Below are positions 1 through 7,046 of a DNA stretch of 64,000 bases, piece after piece. The stretch is from Dehalococcoidia bacterium (GTDB taxonomy: Bacteria; Chloroflexota; Dehalococcoidia; Tepidiformales; Tepidiformaceae). The DNA lies in contig PQAO01000024.1 in NCBI GenBank assembly GCA_003104995.1, positions 1 to 64,000 of the forward strand, written 5' to 3'. The translations under genes were made by a program, and so were the position numbers. The number at the start of each line of letters is the position of its first letter. Positions within the stretch are counted from its first letter, which is position 1. The notes beneath the pieces are model-generated. The model had not been told where the DNA came from, made no database searches, and saw nothing but the letters and a program-made list of their open reading frames with translations.

Positions 1-1
1 C

Positions 2-349
2 ATCGGTACGGTGGAGCTTTCGGCGACGCGGATGCAGGAGATCGCCCGCGACGTCCAGGGGCTCGCCTCCGGCGCCGAGCGCATCATCTCCTCCGCTGAG
101 GGCATCGCCGAACTGGCTCGCGAATCGGCGGCCGGCGCCGGCGAGATGGCCGCGGGCACCACGCGGGTGACCGAGGCGATCATCCAGGTCTCGGCCACGA
201 GCGAAGAGACGAGCGCTTCGGCGGAGGAAGTCTCGGCCTCGACCGAGGAGCTTTCGGCCCAGTCTGAAGAGCTCGCGGCGACCGCCAACCAGATGCGGGA
301 GATGGCCGAGGCGCTCCAAAAAGCCTCGGCGCGCTTCAAGCTCGCCTGA
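2..349 (+). CDS. Methyl-accepting chemotaxis protein, C-terminal end (partial)
   Basis: The reading frame is open from the first base of the window, so the gene starts upstream and only about 115 C-terminal residues are visible. They form a long Ala/Ser/Glu-rich amphipathic helix with repeated Glu-Glu/Ser-Ala pairs (SATSEETSASAEEVSAS), the look of the second adaptation (methylation) helix of a chemoreceptor. The conserved signalling hairpin that binds CheA/CheW must lie outside the window. The protein would sense a ligand at the membrane and signal through CheA. A strong hairpin follows the stop. Ligand and full topology cannot be judged. Confidence 0.8.
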   Translation: MGTVELSATRMQEIARDVQGLASGAERIISSAEGIAELARESAAGAGEMAAGTTRVTEAIIQVSATSEETSASAEEVSASTEELSAQSEELAATANQMREMAEALQKASARFKLA

Positions 350-378
350 GCCTGGGCGCAACCGCCCCGTCCTACACC

Positions 379-411
379 AGCACGGCCCGGGAGTTCTTCC
401 CGGGCCATGCT
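379..411 (+). terminator. Rho-independent-type terminator after the chemoreceptor gene
   Basis: A perfect nine-base-pair stem (GGCCCGGGA / TCCCGGGCC, loop of five) begins 35 bases after the stop codon and is followed by a weak T-rich stretch (TGTTTGTC). Confidence 0.7.
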
Positions 412-988
412 GTTTGTCTCCGGAGGACCACGCCTCCCGCTGTGACGGCTCCGTCAGCCATCTTTACCTGGCGCGGACCCGAGACCCGGCACCCCGGGGA
501 GGCCCGGGGCCATACCTCCAGCAAGTACAGCACGGAGCAGCCGGGCCATGAACACACCAACCAGCATCGCGTCGCGGGGCTACATCGTTGAAGCCCCGAA
601 CATCCCCCAGGGATTTGGGGCACACCTCGAACGGAGTGGGCTCGCCGGCATGACGGCTCGGACGGCCGAGGGCCTGTACTTCGAACCGCGGGCGCCGCTC
701 GGAGCGCTTTTCGCTGCTTTCGAACGGTGCGGCGTGCGCGCGGCGGCGGTGCGGCGCGCGGGCGGCGCGGCCTGCTGGCAGACCGGTGCGCGGCCGGCAT
801 GGCAATCGCGCGACCGCCTCGCCAACCGGCACGCGGCCGAGTGGTTGCCCACGCTGCCCTGCGCCTAGCGTGCGAAGTTCGTACAACAAATCCACAACCT
901 CGCGCCAATGTCCTATCATGCGAATCACTGCGAGTCGACGGTGTCGTGCTGCCGGCTCAGCACATCGCAAAAGGAATCCCTCTTGGAA
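412..988. other. Intergenic region without a convincing gene
   Basis: About 580 bases between the chemoreceptor terminator and the thiolase start. Open frames exist on both strands because the DNA is GC-rich, but none has a ribosome-binding site, a recognisable domain or a sensible composition (Arg/Ala/Pro-rich shadows). The last 100 bases are more AT-rich and contain TATCAT, which may be part of the thiolase promoter. I see nothing else here. Confidence 0.5.
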
Positions 989-2287
989 ATGCAAAACGCT
1001 GTCATCGTCGATGGTGTCCGTTCGGCCTTCGGGCGCGGCGGACGCGGAAAACTCGTGGCCACCCGCCTCGATGAAGTGGGCGCACAGATCGTCCGCGCCC
1101 TCATGGAGCGCAACCCGAAGGTCTCGCCCTGGCTGGTGGAAGACATCGGCCTGGGCAACGTTGGCGGTGCAGGCGAACTGGCCGGCATCGGCGCTGACAA
1201 CATCGCTCGCCTCGCGGGCCTCCCGGCGGAGATCTCGGCGTTCGACACCAACCGCCAGTGCGGATCGAGCATGGAGACGCTCCATCGCATCGCCCAGTCG
1301 GTCCAGGTGGGTGCGACGGAGTGCGGTATCGCGATCGGGGCCGAGCGCATGGGCCGCCAGCTCGGCGGCGGCCCTGCCCGCGCCACCACCCGCATCACGG
1401 AGTTCAACAAGCGCCGCCTGGAGCAGACTCCGGAGCAGCGCAACCTGGCCCCGAACCACTACGACGACTTCGGCGTAGCGTTCCAGGACCAGATCCTGGA
1501 TTACTCGCCCGTCCTTTCGATGACACAGACGGCCCAGAACGTGGCCGAGGTGTACAACCTCAGCCGCGAAGAGATGGACCAGTTCTCTGTCGAAAGCCAT
1601 CGCAAGGCCGTGGCTGCCTATGAAAAGGGCGCCTACAAGGACGAGATCATCCCGCTTGAGGTCGAGGAGCCGGTGTTCGACGCCGAGGGCAACTGGGTCG
1701 AGGCTGAGCGCGGCAAGACGATCGTGTTCGACCGCGACGAGTGCATCCGGCCGGGCACGAACATGGAGACGCTGGGGTCGCTGCCCCCGGTCAAGGGCAT
1801 CGTCAGCCCGACGGGTTCCGAGCTTCGGATTACGGCCGGCAACGCCTGCCCCACGAACGACGGCTTCAGCGCTGCGCTCATCATGAGCGAGAAGAAGGCG
1901 CTGGAACTCGGCCTCGAGCCGCTGGCGCGGATCGTCGGCTATGGCGTCGCGGGCGTGAAGCCCCAGGTGATGGGCCTCGGCCCGATCCCTTCCACCCGCA
2001 AGGCCCTGCGCCACGCGGGCATCACCGCCGACCAGATCGACCGCGTCGAGTTCAACGAGGCCTTCGCGGCCCAGGTGATCCCGTCGTGCAAGGAGCTGGG
2101 CATCCCGCTGGACCGTGTGAACGTGAACGGCGGATCGATCGCGATCGGGCACCCGCTCGGCGCGACCGGCGCCCGCCTGGTGCTCGCCGTCGCGCATGAG
2201 CTGCGCCGCAGCGGTGGCCGCTATGGCCTCGCCACGCAGTGCATCGGCGCAGGCATGGGCATCAGCACCATCGTCGAGCGCATGTAG
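989..2287 (+). CDS. Acetyl-CoA acetyltransferase / 3-ketoacyl-CoA thiolase
   Basis: A 432-residue thiolase. It cleaves 3-ketoacyl-CoA with CoA, or condenses two acetyl-CoA in the reverse direction. The acyl-accepting cysteine is Cys91 in the motif NRQCGSSME. The C-terminal half carries the catalytic His in IAIGHPLGATGAR and the second Cys in QCIGAGMG. The length is normal for the family. The frame is open further upstream, but residues before MQNAVIVDGVRSAFG do not resemble a thiolase, so the ATG at 989 is chosen. It is monocistronic: a strong terminator follows. It fits the beta-oxidation theme of the window (CoA-transferase, crotonases, acyl-CoA synthetase). Substrate chain length cannot be assigned. 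Confidence 0.93.
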   Translation: MQNAVIVDGVRSAFGRGGRGKLVATRLDEVGAQIVRALMERNPKVSPWLVEDIGLGNVGGAGELAGIGADNIARLAGLPAEISAFDTNRQCGSSMETLHRIAQSVQVGATECGIAIGAERMGRQLGGGPARATTRITEFNKRRLEQTPEQRNLAPNHYDDFGVAFQDQILDYSPVLSMTQTAQNVAEVYNLSREEMDQFSVESHRKAVAAYEKGAYKDEIIPLEVEEPVFDAEGNWVEAERGKTIVFDRDECIRPGTNMETLGSLPPVKGIVSPTGSELRITAGNACPTNDGFSAALIMSEKKALELGLEPLARIVGYGVAGVKPQVMGLGPIPSTRKALRHAGITADQIDRVEFNEAFAAQVIPSCKELGIPLDRVNVNGGSIAIGHPLGATGARLVLAVAHELRRSGGRYGLATQCIGAGMGISTIVERM

Positions 2288-2311
2288 TCCGGCAACCCGG
2301 AATAACGCTGA

Positions 2312-2338
2312 GAAGGGGGCCGATCGGCCCCCTTCTTC
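2312..2338 (+). terminator. Terminator after thiolase
   Basis: A perfectly self-complementary 24-base palindrome (GAAGGGGGCC-GATC-GGCCCCCTTC) starts 24 bases after the stop codon and is followed by a short T-containing tail (TTCTTCGT). It may also act in the other direction. Confidence 0.85.
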
Positions 2339-2422
2339 GTGCGCGGCACGCCGCGAACGTCCGTGGCTCTCAAGACCAGGCATGGCTCGCGGCGGTGCCT
2401 GCCGCCCGAAAGCCGTCCGACG

Positions 2423-3239
2423 CCGCCGATGGTGCCGATCGCGTGGCCTGCGCTTGTGGGCCGTGACGCGTGTCCCCTCGCTCACGCGCGGAGCTCGCCC
2501 GGGTTGCGCACGGGGCTCGCCCGGGTTGCGCGCGAGTAACGCCCCGGGTTGTGCGGGGCACGTGCCGGCCGCCGATGGTGCCGATCGCGTGGCCTGCGAT
2601 TGTGGGCCGTGGCGCGTGGCCCCTCGCTCACGCGCGGGGCTCGCCCCGGTTGCGCGCGAGTAACGCCCCGGGTCGTGCGGGGGGCACGTGCGGGCCGCCG
2701 ATGGTGCCGATCGCGTGGCCTGCGCTTGTGGGCCGTGGCGCGTGTCCCCTCGCTCACGCGCGGGGCTCGCCCGGGTTGCGCGCGAGTAACGCCCCGGGTC
2801 GTGCGGGGGGCACGTGCGGGCCGCCGATGGTGCCGAGCGCGTGGCCTGCGCTTGTGGGCCGTGACGCGTGGCCCCTCGCTCACGCGCGGGGCTCGCCCGG
2901 GTCGCGCGCGAGTAACGCCCCGGGTCTTGTGGGCCGTGGCGCGTGTCCCCTCGCTCACGCGCGGGGCTCGCCCGGGTTGCGCGCGAGTAACGCCCCGGGT
3001 CGTGCGGGGGGCACGTGCGGGCCGCCGATGGTGCCGAGCGCGTGGCCTGCGATTGTGGGCCGTGACGCGTGGCCCCTCGCTCACGCGCGGGGCTCGCCCG
3101 GGTTGCGCGCGAGTAACGCCCCGGGTCGTGCGGGGCACGTGCCGGCCGCCGATGGTGCCGAGCGCGTGGCCTGCGCTTGTGGGCCGTGGCGCGTGGCCCC
3201 TCGCTCACGCGCGGGGCTCGCCCGGGTTGCGCGGGGCTC
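2423..3239. repeat. Tandem array of about 126-bp GC-rich repeats
   Basis: The marker GCCGATGGTGCCGA begins at 2425, 2571, 2697, 2823, 3024 and 3148. Spacings are 146, 126, 126, 201 and 124 bases: a unit of about 126 bp, with one copy carrying an extra ~20-bp duplication (CGGGGCTCGCCCGGGTTGCG) and one truncated copy inserted before the fifth full one. Each unit contains CCCCTCGCTCACGCGCGGGG, then GCTCGCCCGGG and CGCCCCGGGT, which can fold on themselves. Reading frames run through the array on both strands, but the non-multiple-of-three spacings shift them, so the array is not protein-coding. A core of the unit is shared with the arrays at 5.9-6.8 kb and 30.5-30.7 kb. Confidence 0.9.
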
Positions 3240-3352
3240 ACCTCGGGGCACGCGCGGGGCGGGCCCGGGTCGCGCCGGGGGGGGGCGTGCGGGCTGACGG
3301 GCGGGCGGGGTTTCCGTAGACTCCACGGCAACACGTTTTCGGGGGGAGGCCC

Positions 3353-4567
3353 ATGCCCGCACTCGATGGCATCAAAGTACTCGATCTCACCCAGTACGAA
3401 GCTGGCACCACGTGCACCCAGTACCTTGCGTGGTTCGGGGCCGATGTCGTGAAGATCGAACGGCCCGGCGTGGGCGACCCGGGACGGAACGTGGCCGGCG
3501 GCGGCCGGGACTCGCTTTACTTCCTTTCGTTCAACAACAACAAGCAGAGCGTGGCGATCGCGCTGGACACGGCGGAAGGGCGGGATCTGTTCCTGAAGAT
3601 GGTCCCGAACTTCGACGTGGTGGTGGAGAACTTCACGCTGGGGACGATGGAGAAGCTGGGCATCGGCTACGACGTGCTGAGCGCAATCAACCCGGCGATC
3701 ATCTACGCGACGATCAAGGGGTTCGGGATCACCGGGCCGCGGGCCGAGTACAAGTGCTTCGACATGATCGCCCAGGCGGCGGGCGGGGCCTTCAGCGTGA
3801 CGGGCGAGCCGAATGGCCCTCCGACCCGTCCCGGCGCGACCTTCGGCGATACCGGTTCGGGCGTGCATGCGGCCCTGGGCATCCTCGGGGCGTACATCCA
3901 GCGGCTGCGGACGGGACGGGGGCAGGTGGTGGAGATCGCGATGCAGGAGATCATCGCGAACTTCATGCGCGAGCCGATGTCGCAGCGGGAGTGGCGCGGC
4001 AGCCCGATCGCGCGCCGGGGCAACCGGACGGTGGTACCGACTGACCTGTACCCCTGCGCGCCCGGCGGCCCAAACGACTATCTCTACATCATGATCGTGA
4101 CGTCCCGGATGTGGGACTCGCTGGTGGCGGCGATCGACCTGCCGGAGCTGGGCATGGACCCGCGTTTCGCGACGGTGCGCGACCGGCACCAGAACGGCGA
4201 CGAGCTGTGGGAGCACATCGCGAACTGGACGCGCCAGCGCACGAAGTGGGAAGCGATGGACCACCTGGCGGCGGCCGGGGTGCCCTGCAGTGCGGTGTTC
4301 GATACCGACGACATCTTCAGCGACCCGCACCTGAACGAGCGCGACATGATCCGCACGCTTGAACACCCGGTGGTGGGCGACTTCCAGCTGCTGGCGCCGC
4401 CGATCCACCTGAGCGAACCGCAGGCGGAGCTTCGGCGCGCGCCGCTGCTGGGCGAACACACCGGCGCGGTGCTGGCGCGCGAGCTCGGGCTGAGCGACGG
4501 CGAGATCCGCGCGCTTGCCGGCCGGGGCGTGCTGGGAATCGAGCCGCCAGTGCCTGCCCCGGCCTGA
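3353..4567 (+). CDS. Class III CoA-transferase (CaiB/BaiF family)
   Basis: A 404-residue family III CoA-transferase. These cytosolic enzymes move CoA between carboxylic acids through an aspartyl-CoA thioester. The predicted catalytic Asp is residue 166 in FGDTGSG, at the position expected for the family (Asp169 in formyl-CoA transferase). The N-terminal LDGIKVLDLTQYEAGTTCTQYLAWFGADVVKIE block is typical (only its pattern is needed for assignment). The ATG at 3353 has a purine-rich ribosome-binding site, GGGGGGAGG, four bases upstream, and a TAGACT -10-like box at 3317. It stands alone after the repeat array. Candidate substrates include carnitine-, succinyl- or aromatic acyl-CoA donors; the sequence does not decide. 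Confidence 0.92.
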   Translation: MPALDGIKVLDLTQYEAGTTCTQYLAWFGADVVKIERPGVGDPGRNVAGGGRDSLYFLSFNNNKQSVAIALDTAEGRDLFLKMVPNFDVVVENFTLGTMEKLGIGYDVLSAINPAIIYATIKGFGITGPRAEYKCFDMIAQAAGGAFSVTGEPNGPPTRPGATFGDTGSGVHAALGILGAYIQRLRTGRGQVVEIAMQEIIANFMREPMSQREWRGSPIARRGNRTVVPTDLYPCAPGGPNDYLYIMIVTSRMWDSLVAAIDLPELGMDPRFATVRDRHQNGDELWEHIANWTRQRTKWEAMDHLAAAGVPCSAVFDTDDIFSDPHLNERDMIRTLEHPVVGDFQLLAPPIHLSEPQAELRRAPLLGEHTGAVLARELGLSDGEIRALAGRGVLGIEPPVPAPA

Positions 4568-4658
4568 AAGCCGGCCCGGAGACCCTGCGAGGTGCACCGC
4601 GGATGGCATGCTCCAGGCGGGCAGTGGCCCCTGGCGGGAGTTCTGCCATGATCAACGC

Positions 4659-5216
4659 ATGGCCGAATCGCTCGCCGGCAAACTCCTGGTCGCCAGCCTC
4701 TCCCTGACCGACCCGAACTTCTTCCGGACGGTGGTGCTGGTGTGCATGCACGACGGCGAGGGTGCGCTGGGGCTGGTGCTGAACCGGCCACTCGAGAACG
4801 AGCCGGTTGAAGACCATATGCCCGGGTTCGCGCCGCTGGCCGCGCACCCGGGCGTGGTGTTCCATGGCGGCCCGGTCCAGACCGGTTCGGCGCTGGTGTT
4901 GGGCCGGCACCACGATTGGGTGATCACGCCGCCCACCAACGCCGTGGTCCGGCGGACGGCATTGCTCGACCTCGCGCAGCCGTTCGAGGAGGTGGGCCCC
5001 ACGCTGGCGGAGGTGCGGGTGTTCGCGGGTTATGCCGGGTGGACCGCGGGCCAGCTCGAAAGCGAAGTGGAGCAGGAGGCGTGGTTCGTGGTCGACCCGC
5101 TGGAAACCGACCTGTTCACGAGCGAGCCGGATGAGCTGTGGCGGAGCGTGTTGCGGCGGCAGCCGGGCAAGCTGGCGATGTTCGCGTTCGCACCGGCCGA
5201 CCCGAGCGTGAACTGA
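4659..5216 (+). CDS. YqgE/AlgH family protein (DUF179)
   Basis: A 185-residue protein with the family's opening (LAGKLLVASLSLTDPNFFRTVV), LVLNRPL and the glycine-rich FHGGPV motif. The family is widely conserved but its biochemical role is poorly defined (AlgH was linked to alginate regulation in Pseudomonas, not shown generally). The ATG at 4659 is chosen because the homologous region begins there; upstream codons are unlike the family. There is no ribosome-binding site close to it, but CATGAT ends six bases before the ATG, matching the leaderless arrangement seen at other genes here. It is followed after 35 bases by the AhpD-like gene. Confidence 0.88.
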   Translation: MAESLAGKLLVASLSLTDPNFFRTVVLVCMHDGEGALGLVLNRPLENEPVEDHMPGFAPLAAHPGVVFHGGPVQTGSALVLGRHHDWVITPPTNAVVRRTALLDLAQPFEEVGPTLAEVRVFAGYAGWTAGQLESEVEQEAWFVVDPLETDLFTSEPDELWRSVLRRQPGKLAMFAFAPADPSVN

Positions 5217-5251
5217 TTGACCGCCACGGCGCGAGGCGAGATCCTGCGCGC

Positions 5252-5818
5252 ATGACTGACCGCATCTCCTGGTTCCCCATCGCCGACCGCGAAACGCTTT
5301 CCGAAGAGACGAAGGCCCTGTTCGGCCAGATCGAGGAGAAGCTGGGCTTTGTGCCCAACGTGTTCCGGGCGTTCGCCTGGCGCGAGGGGCGGATGGGCAA
5401 GTGGTGGGCGCATTTCGATGACCTGATGCAGGCAAGCCCCGGGCTGGGGAAGGCCGAGCGCGAGATGATCTCGGTCGTCGTTTCGATGCAGAACCAGTGC
5501 CTGTATTGCCTCACCAGCCACGGGTTCGCGGTGCGGGCCTTGCTGAAGGACCCGGTGAAGGGCGAACGGATCACGCTCGACTACCGGCGGGCGGGGCTTT
5601 CGGAAAAGCAGATGGCGATGCTCGATTTCGCGGTGAAGCTGACCCTCGACCCGGTGACGGTGAGCGAGGAGGACATCGACGAACTGCGGGCGGTCGGGTT
5701 CAACGACGAGGATGTGTGGGACATCATCGAAGTGACGGCGATGTTCAACTTCACGAACCGGTTGATGAGCGGTACGGGTGTGATGCCGAACCCGGAGTAT
5801 CACGGGATGGCGCGGTAG
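5252..5818 (+). CDS. Peroxidase-related AhpD-fold protein (carboxymuconolactone decarboxylase family)
   Basis: A 188-residue all-helical AhpD-fold protein. It has the redox pair Cys83-Leu-Tyr-Cys86 followed by His90 (QCLYCLTSHG), as in AhpD and the uncharacterised peroxidase-related enzymes. In AhpD this Cys pair reduces peroxiredoxin; here the activity is inferred only from the motif. The length fits the peroxidase-related subgroup. The ATG at 5252 starts a canonical N-terminus (ISWFPI.D...L...TKALF). It lies 35 bases after the YqgE gene on the same strand and may be co-transcribed with it. The stop is immediately followed by a long repeat array. Confidence 0.9.
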   Translation: MTDRISWFPIADRETLSEETKALFGQIEEKLGFVPNVFRAFAWREGRMGKWWAHFDDLMQASPGLGKAEREMISVVVSMQNQCLYCLTSHGFAVRALLKDPVKGERITLDYRRAGLSEKQMAMLDFAVKLTLDPVTVSEEDIDELRAVGFNDEDVWDIIEVTAMFNFTNRLMSGTGVMPNPEYHGMAR

Positions 5819-6192
5819 CGCGAAGCGAGTTGCGAGTCTCGAGTTGCGAGTTTCGAGTTGCGAGTGCGGGGCGGAGTGCGTGTCCCCTTGCTGGCGCGCG
5901 GGGCTCGCCGGTGCGCACGCAACTCGCAACTCACGGCCGGGCGGGGTGCGGCGTTCGGGGGAGGGGTACTGCAGCGGGTCATGACTGACCCGCCTCGGAT
6001 GATCGCGCGGGGCTCGCCGGTGCGCACGCAACTCGCAACTCACGGCCGGGCGGGGTGCGGCGTTCGGGGGAGGGGCACTGCAGCGGGTCATGACTGACCC
6101 GCCTCGGATGATCGCGCGGGGCTCGCCGGTGCGCACGCAACTCGCCTGGCGCACTTCGAATTTCGTCCTTCGCCCTTCGTGCGTGTTCCCTG

Positions 6193-6257
6193 ACGGTCGG
6201 ATCTCTGTGCCCAGGCGGCACCGGCCCCAATAACCCAGATCCGACCGTGAGGGAGGT
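6193..6257 (+). promoter_or_regulatory. Stem-loop plus Shine-Dalgarno-like leader in the 348-bp repeat (copy 1)
   Basis: ACGGTCGGATCT at 6193-6204 pairs perfectly over 12 bp with AGATCCGACCGT at 6237-6248, enclosing 32 bases; GGGAGGT follows at once, four bases before an ATG at 6261. The second copy (6541-6552 with 6585-6596) has changed bases, yet most pairs survive as Watson-Crick or G-U pairs if read as RNA. This hints at a conserved RNA hairpin, but two copies are too few to prove it. Confidence 0.4.
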
Positions 6258-6260
6258 GCG

Positions 6261-6443
6261 ATGTACCACACCCCGTCCGGCGCCGCCTGGTGGGACAGCG
6301 TCGGCGTGCGATTGACCTGCGAATGCGGGGCGGAGTGCGTGTCCCCTTGCTGGCGCGCGGGGCTCGCCGGTGCGCACGCAACTCGCCTGCTCGCGGCCGG
6401 CGGGGCGCGGCGTTCGGGGGAGGGGTACTGCAGCGGGTCATGA
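6261..6443 (+). CDS. Doubtful 60-residue Cys-containing ORF inside the repeat (copy 1)
   Basis: A small frame starting at an ATG behind GGGAGGT. It encodes a peptide with Cys spacing CxCGAxCVSPCW, and its stop codon lies in the loop of the palindrome at 6433. The second repeat copy has an ORF of exactly the same length. I recognise no family. The conserved length could simply reflect recent duplication, and related repeats elsewhere in the window do not keep this frame. It is listed because it has a start signal, not because coding is established. Confidence 0.2.
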   Translation: MYHTPSGAAWWDSVGVRLTCECGAECVSPCWRAGLAGAHATRLLAAGGARRSGEGYCSGS

Positions 6444-6608
6444 CTGACCCGCCTCGGGTGATCGCGCGGGGCGCACCAGTGCGCACGCAACTCGCGGCGC
6501 ACTTCGAATTTCGTCCTTCGCCCTTCGTGCGTGTTCCCTGACGGTCGGTTCTCTGTGCCCAGGCGGCACCGGCCCCAATAACCCGGATCCGGCCGTGAGG
6601 GAGGTGCG

Positions 6609-6791
6609 ATGTACCACACCCCGTCCGGCGCCGCCTGGTGGGGCAGCGTCGGCGTGCGATTGACCTGCGAATGCGGGGCGGCGTGCGTGTCCCCTTGCTG
6701 GCGCGCGGGGCTCGCCGGTGCGCACGCAACTCGCAACTCACGGCCGGGCGGGGTGCGGCGTTCGGGGGAGGGGCACTGCAGCGGGTCATGA
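6609..6791 (+). CDS. Doubtful 60-residue Cys-containing ORF inside the repeat (copy 2)
   Basis: Second copy of the small frame at 6261, same length and same leader hairpin, with several amino-acid differences (for example Asp to Gly in AAWWGSVGV and Glu to Ala in CECGAAC). The stop again falls in the palindrome. No known domain. Coding status is doubtful for the same reasons. Confidence 0.2.
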   Translation: MYHTPSGAAWWGSVGVRLTCECGAACVSPCWRAGLAGAHATRNSRPGGVRRSGEGHCSGS

Positions 6792-6912
6792 CTGACCCGC
6801 CTCGGATGATCGCGCGGGGCTCGCCGGTGCGCACGCAACTCGCCTGGCGCACTTCGAATTTCGTCCTTCGCCCTTCCTCCGGGCGTTCAGGTTACGGAAA
6901 CACCCGGTAAAT

Positions 6913-6941
6913 TTGACACTGTTGTTACATTCCGTTGCCAT
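6913..6941 (+). promoter_or_regulatory. Possible promoter for the IPT/TIG protein
   Basis: The stretch 6900-6960 is clearly more AT-rich than its surroundings and holds a consensus -35 box, TTGACA, at 6913-6918. A -10 at the usual distance is weak (TGCCAT at 6936). The gene start is about 105 bases further on. Confidence 0.35.
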
Positions 6942-7046
6942 TTGGTTGCGTTTTAGGGCGCACACTCGGTGCAGAGTACGCTTGGCCGGAAGCGCGATAG
7001 CCCGGTCAATCCCGGCATGTGCCGGAGAAGTGGAGCGTGTAACGCC

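Larger units (their letters stand above)
5819..6880. repeat. Composite repeat array, including a 348-bp tandem unit and four copies of a palindrome
   Basis: About 1.06 kb without an ordinary gene. It opens with short repeats of GCGAGTTGCGAGT. A block containing GGCGTTCGGGGGAGGGG, then a perfect hairpin (GCGGGTCA-tgac-TGACCCGC) and CTCGG, occurs at 5974, 6083, 6433 and 6781 (hairpin starts). A larger unit of 348 bp is tandem: the marker ATGTACCACACCCCGTCC begins at 6261 and 6609, and the segment GCACTTCGAATTTCGTCC recurs near 6150, 6500 and 6848. The block CCCCTTGCTGGCGCGCGGGG is present in three copies and reappears at 30.5 kb. Sequence identity between units is very high, implying recent duplication or conversion. 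Confidence 0.9.

Noticed and set aside
2470-3319. Repeat-protein-like open frames in the 126-bp array
   Set aside because: Copies are spaced by non-multiples of three in places, so the frame changes between copies. There is no start signal, and the predicted peptide is Arg/Gly/Pro-rich without a fold.
464-4609. A 1381-codon minus-strand open frame spanning the thiolase, array and CoA-transferase
   Set aside because: It is antisense to two well-supported enzymes, has Arg/His/Pro-rich shadow composition and runs through a repeat array. Long spurious frames are expected at this G+C.
6261-6791. Retron- or DGR-like system in the 348-bp repeats
   Set aside because: No reverse transcriptase gene is in the window and the repeats show no template/variable pattern of adenine-specific change.
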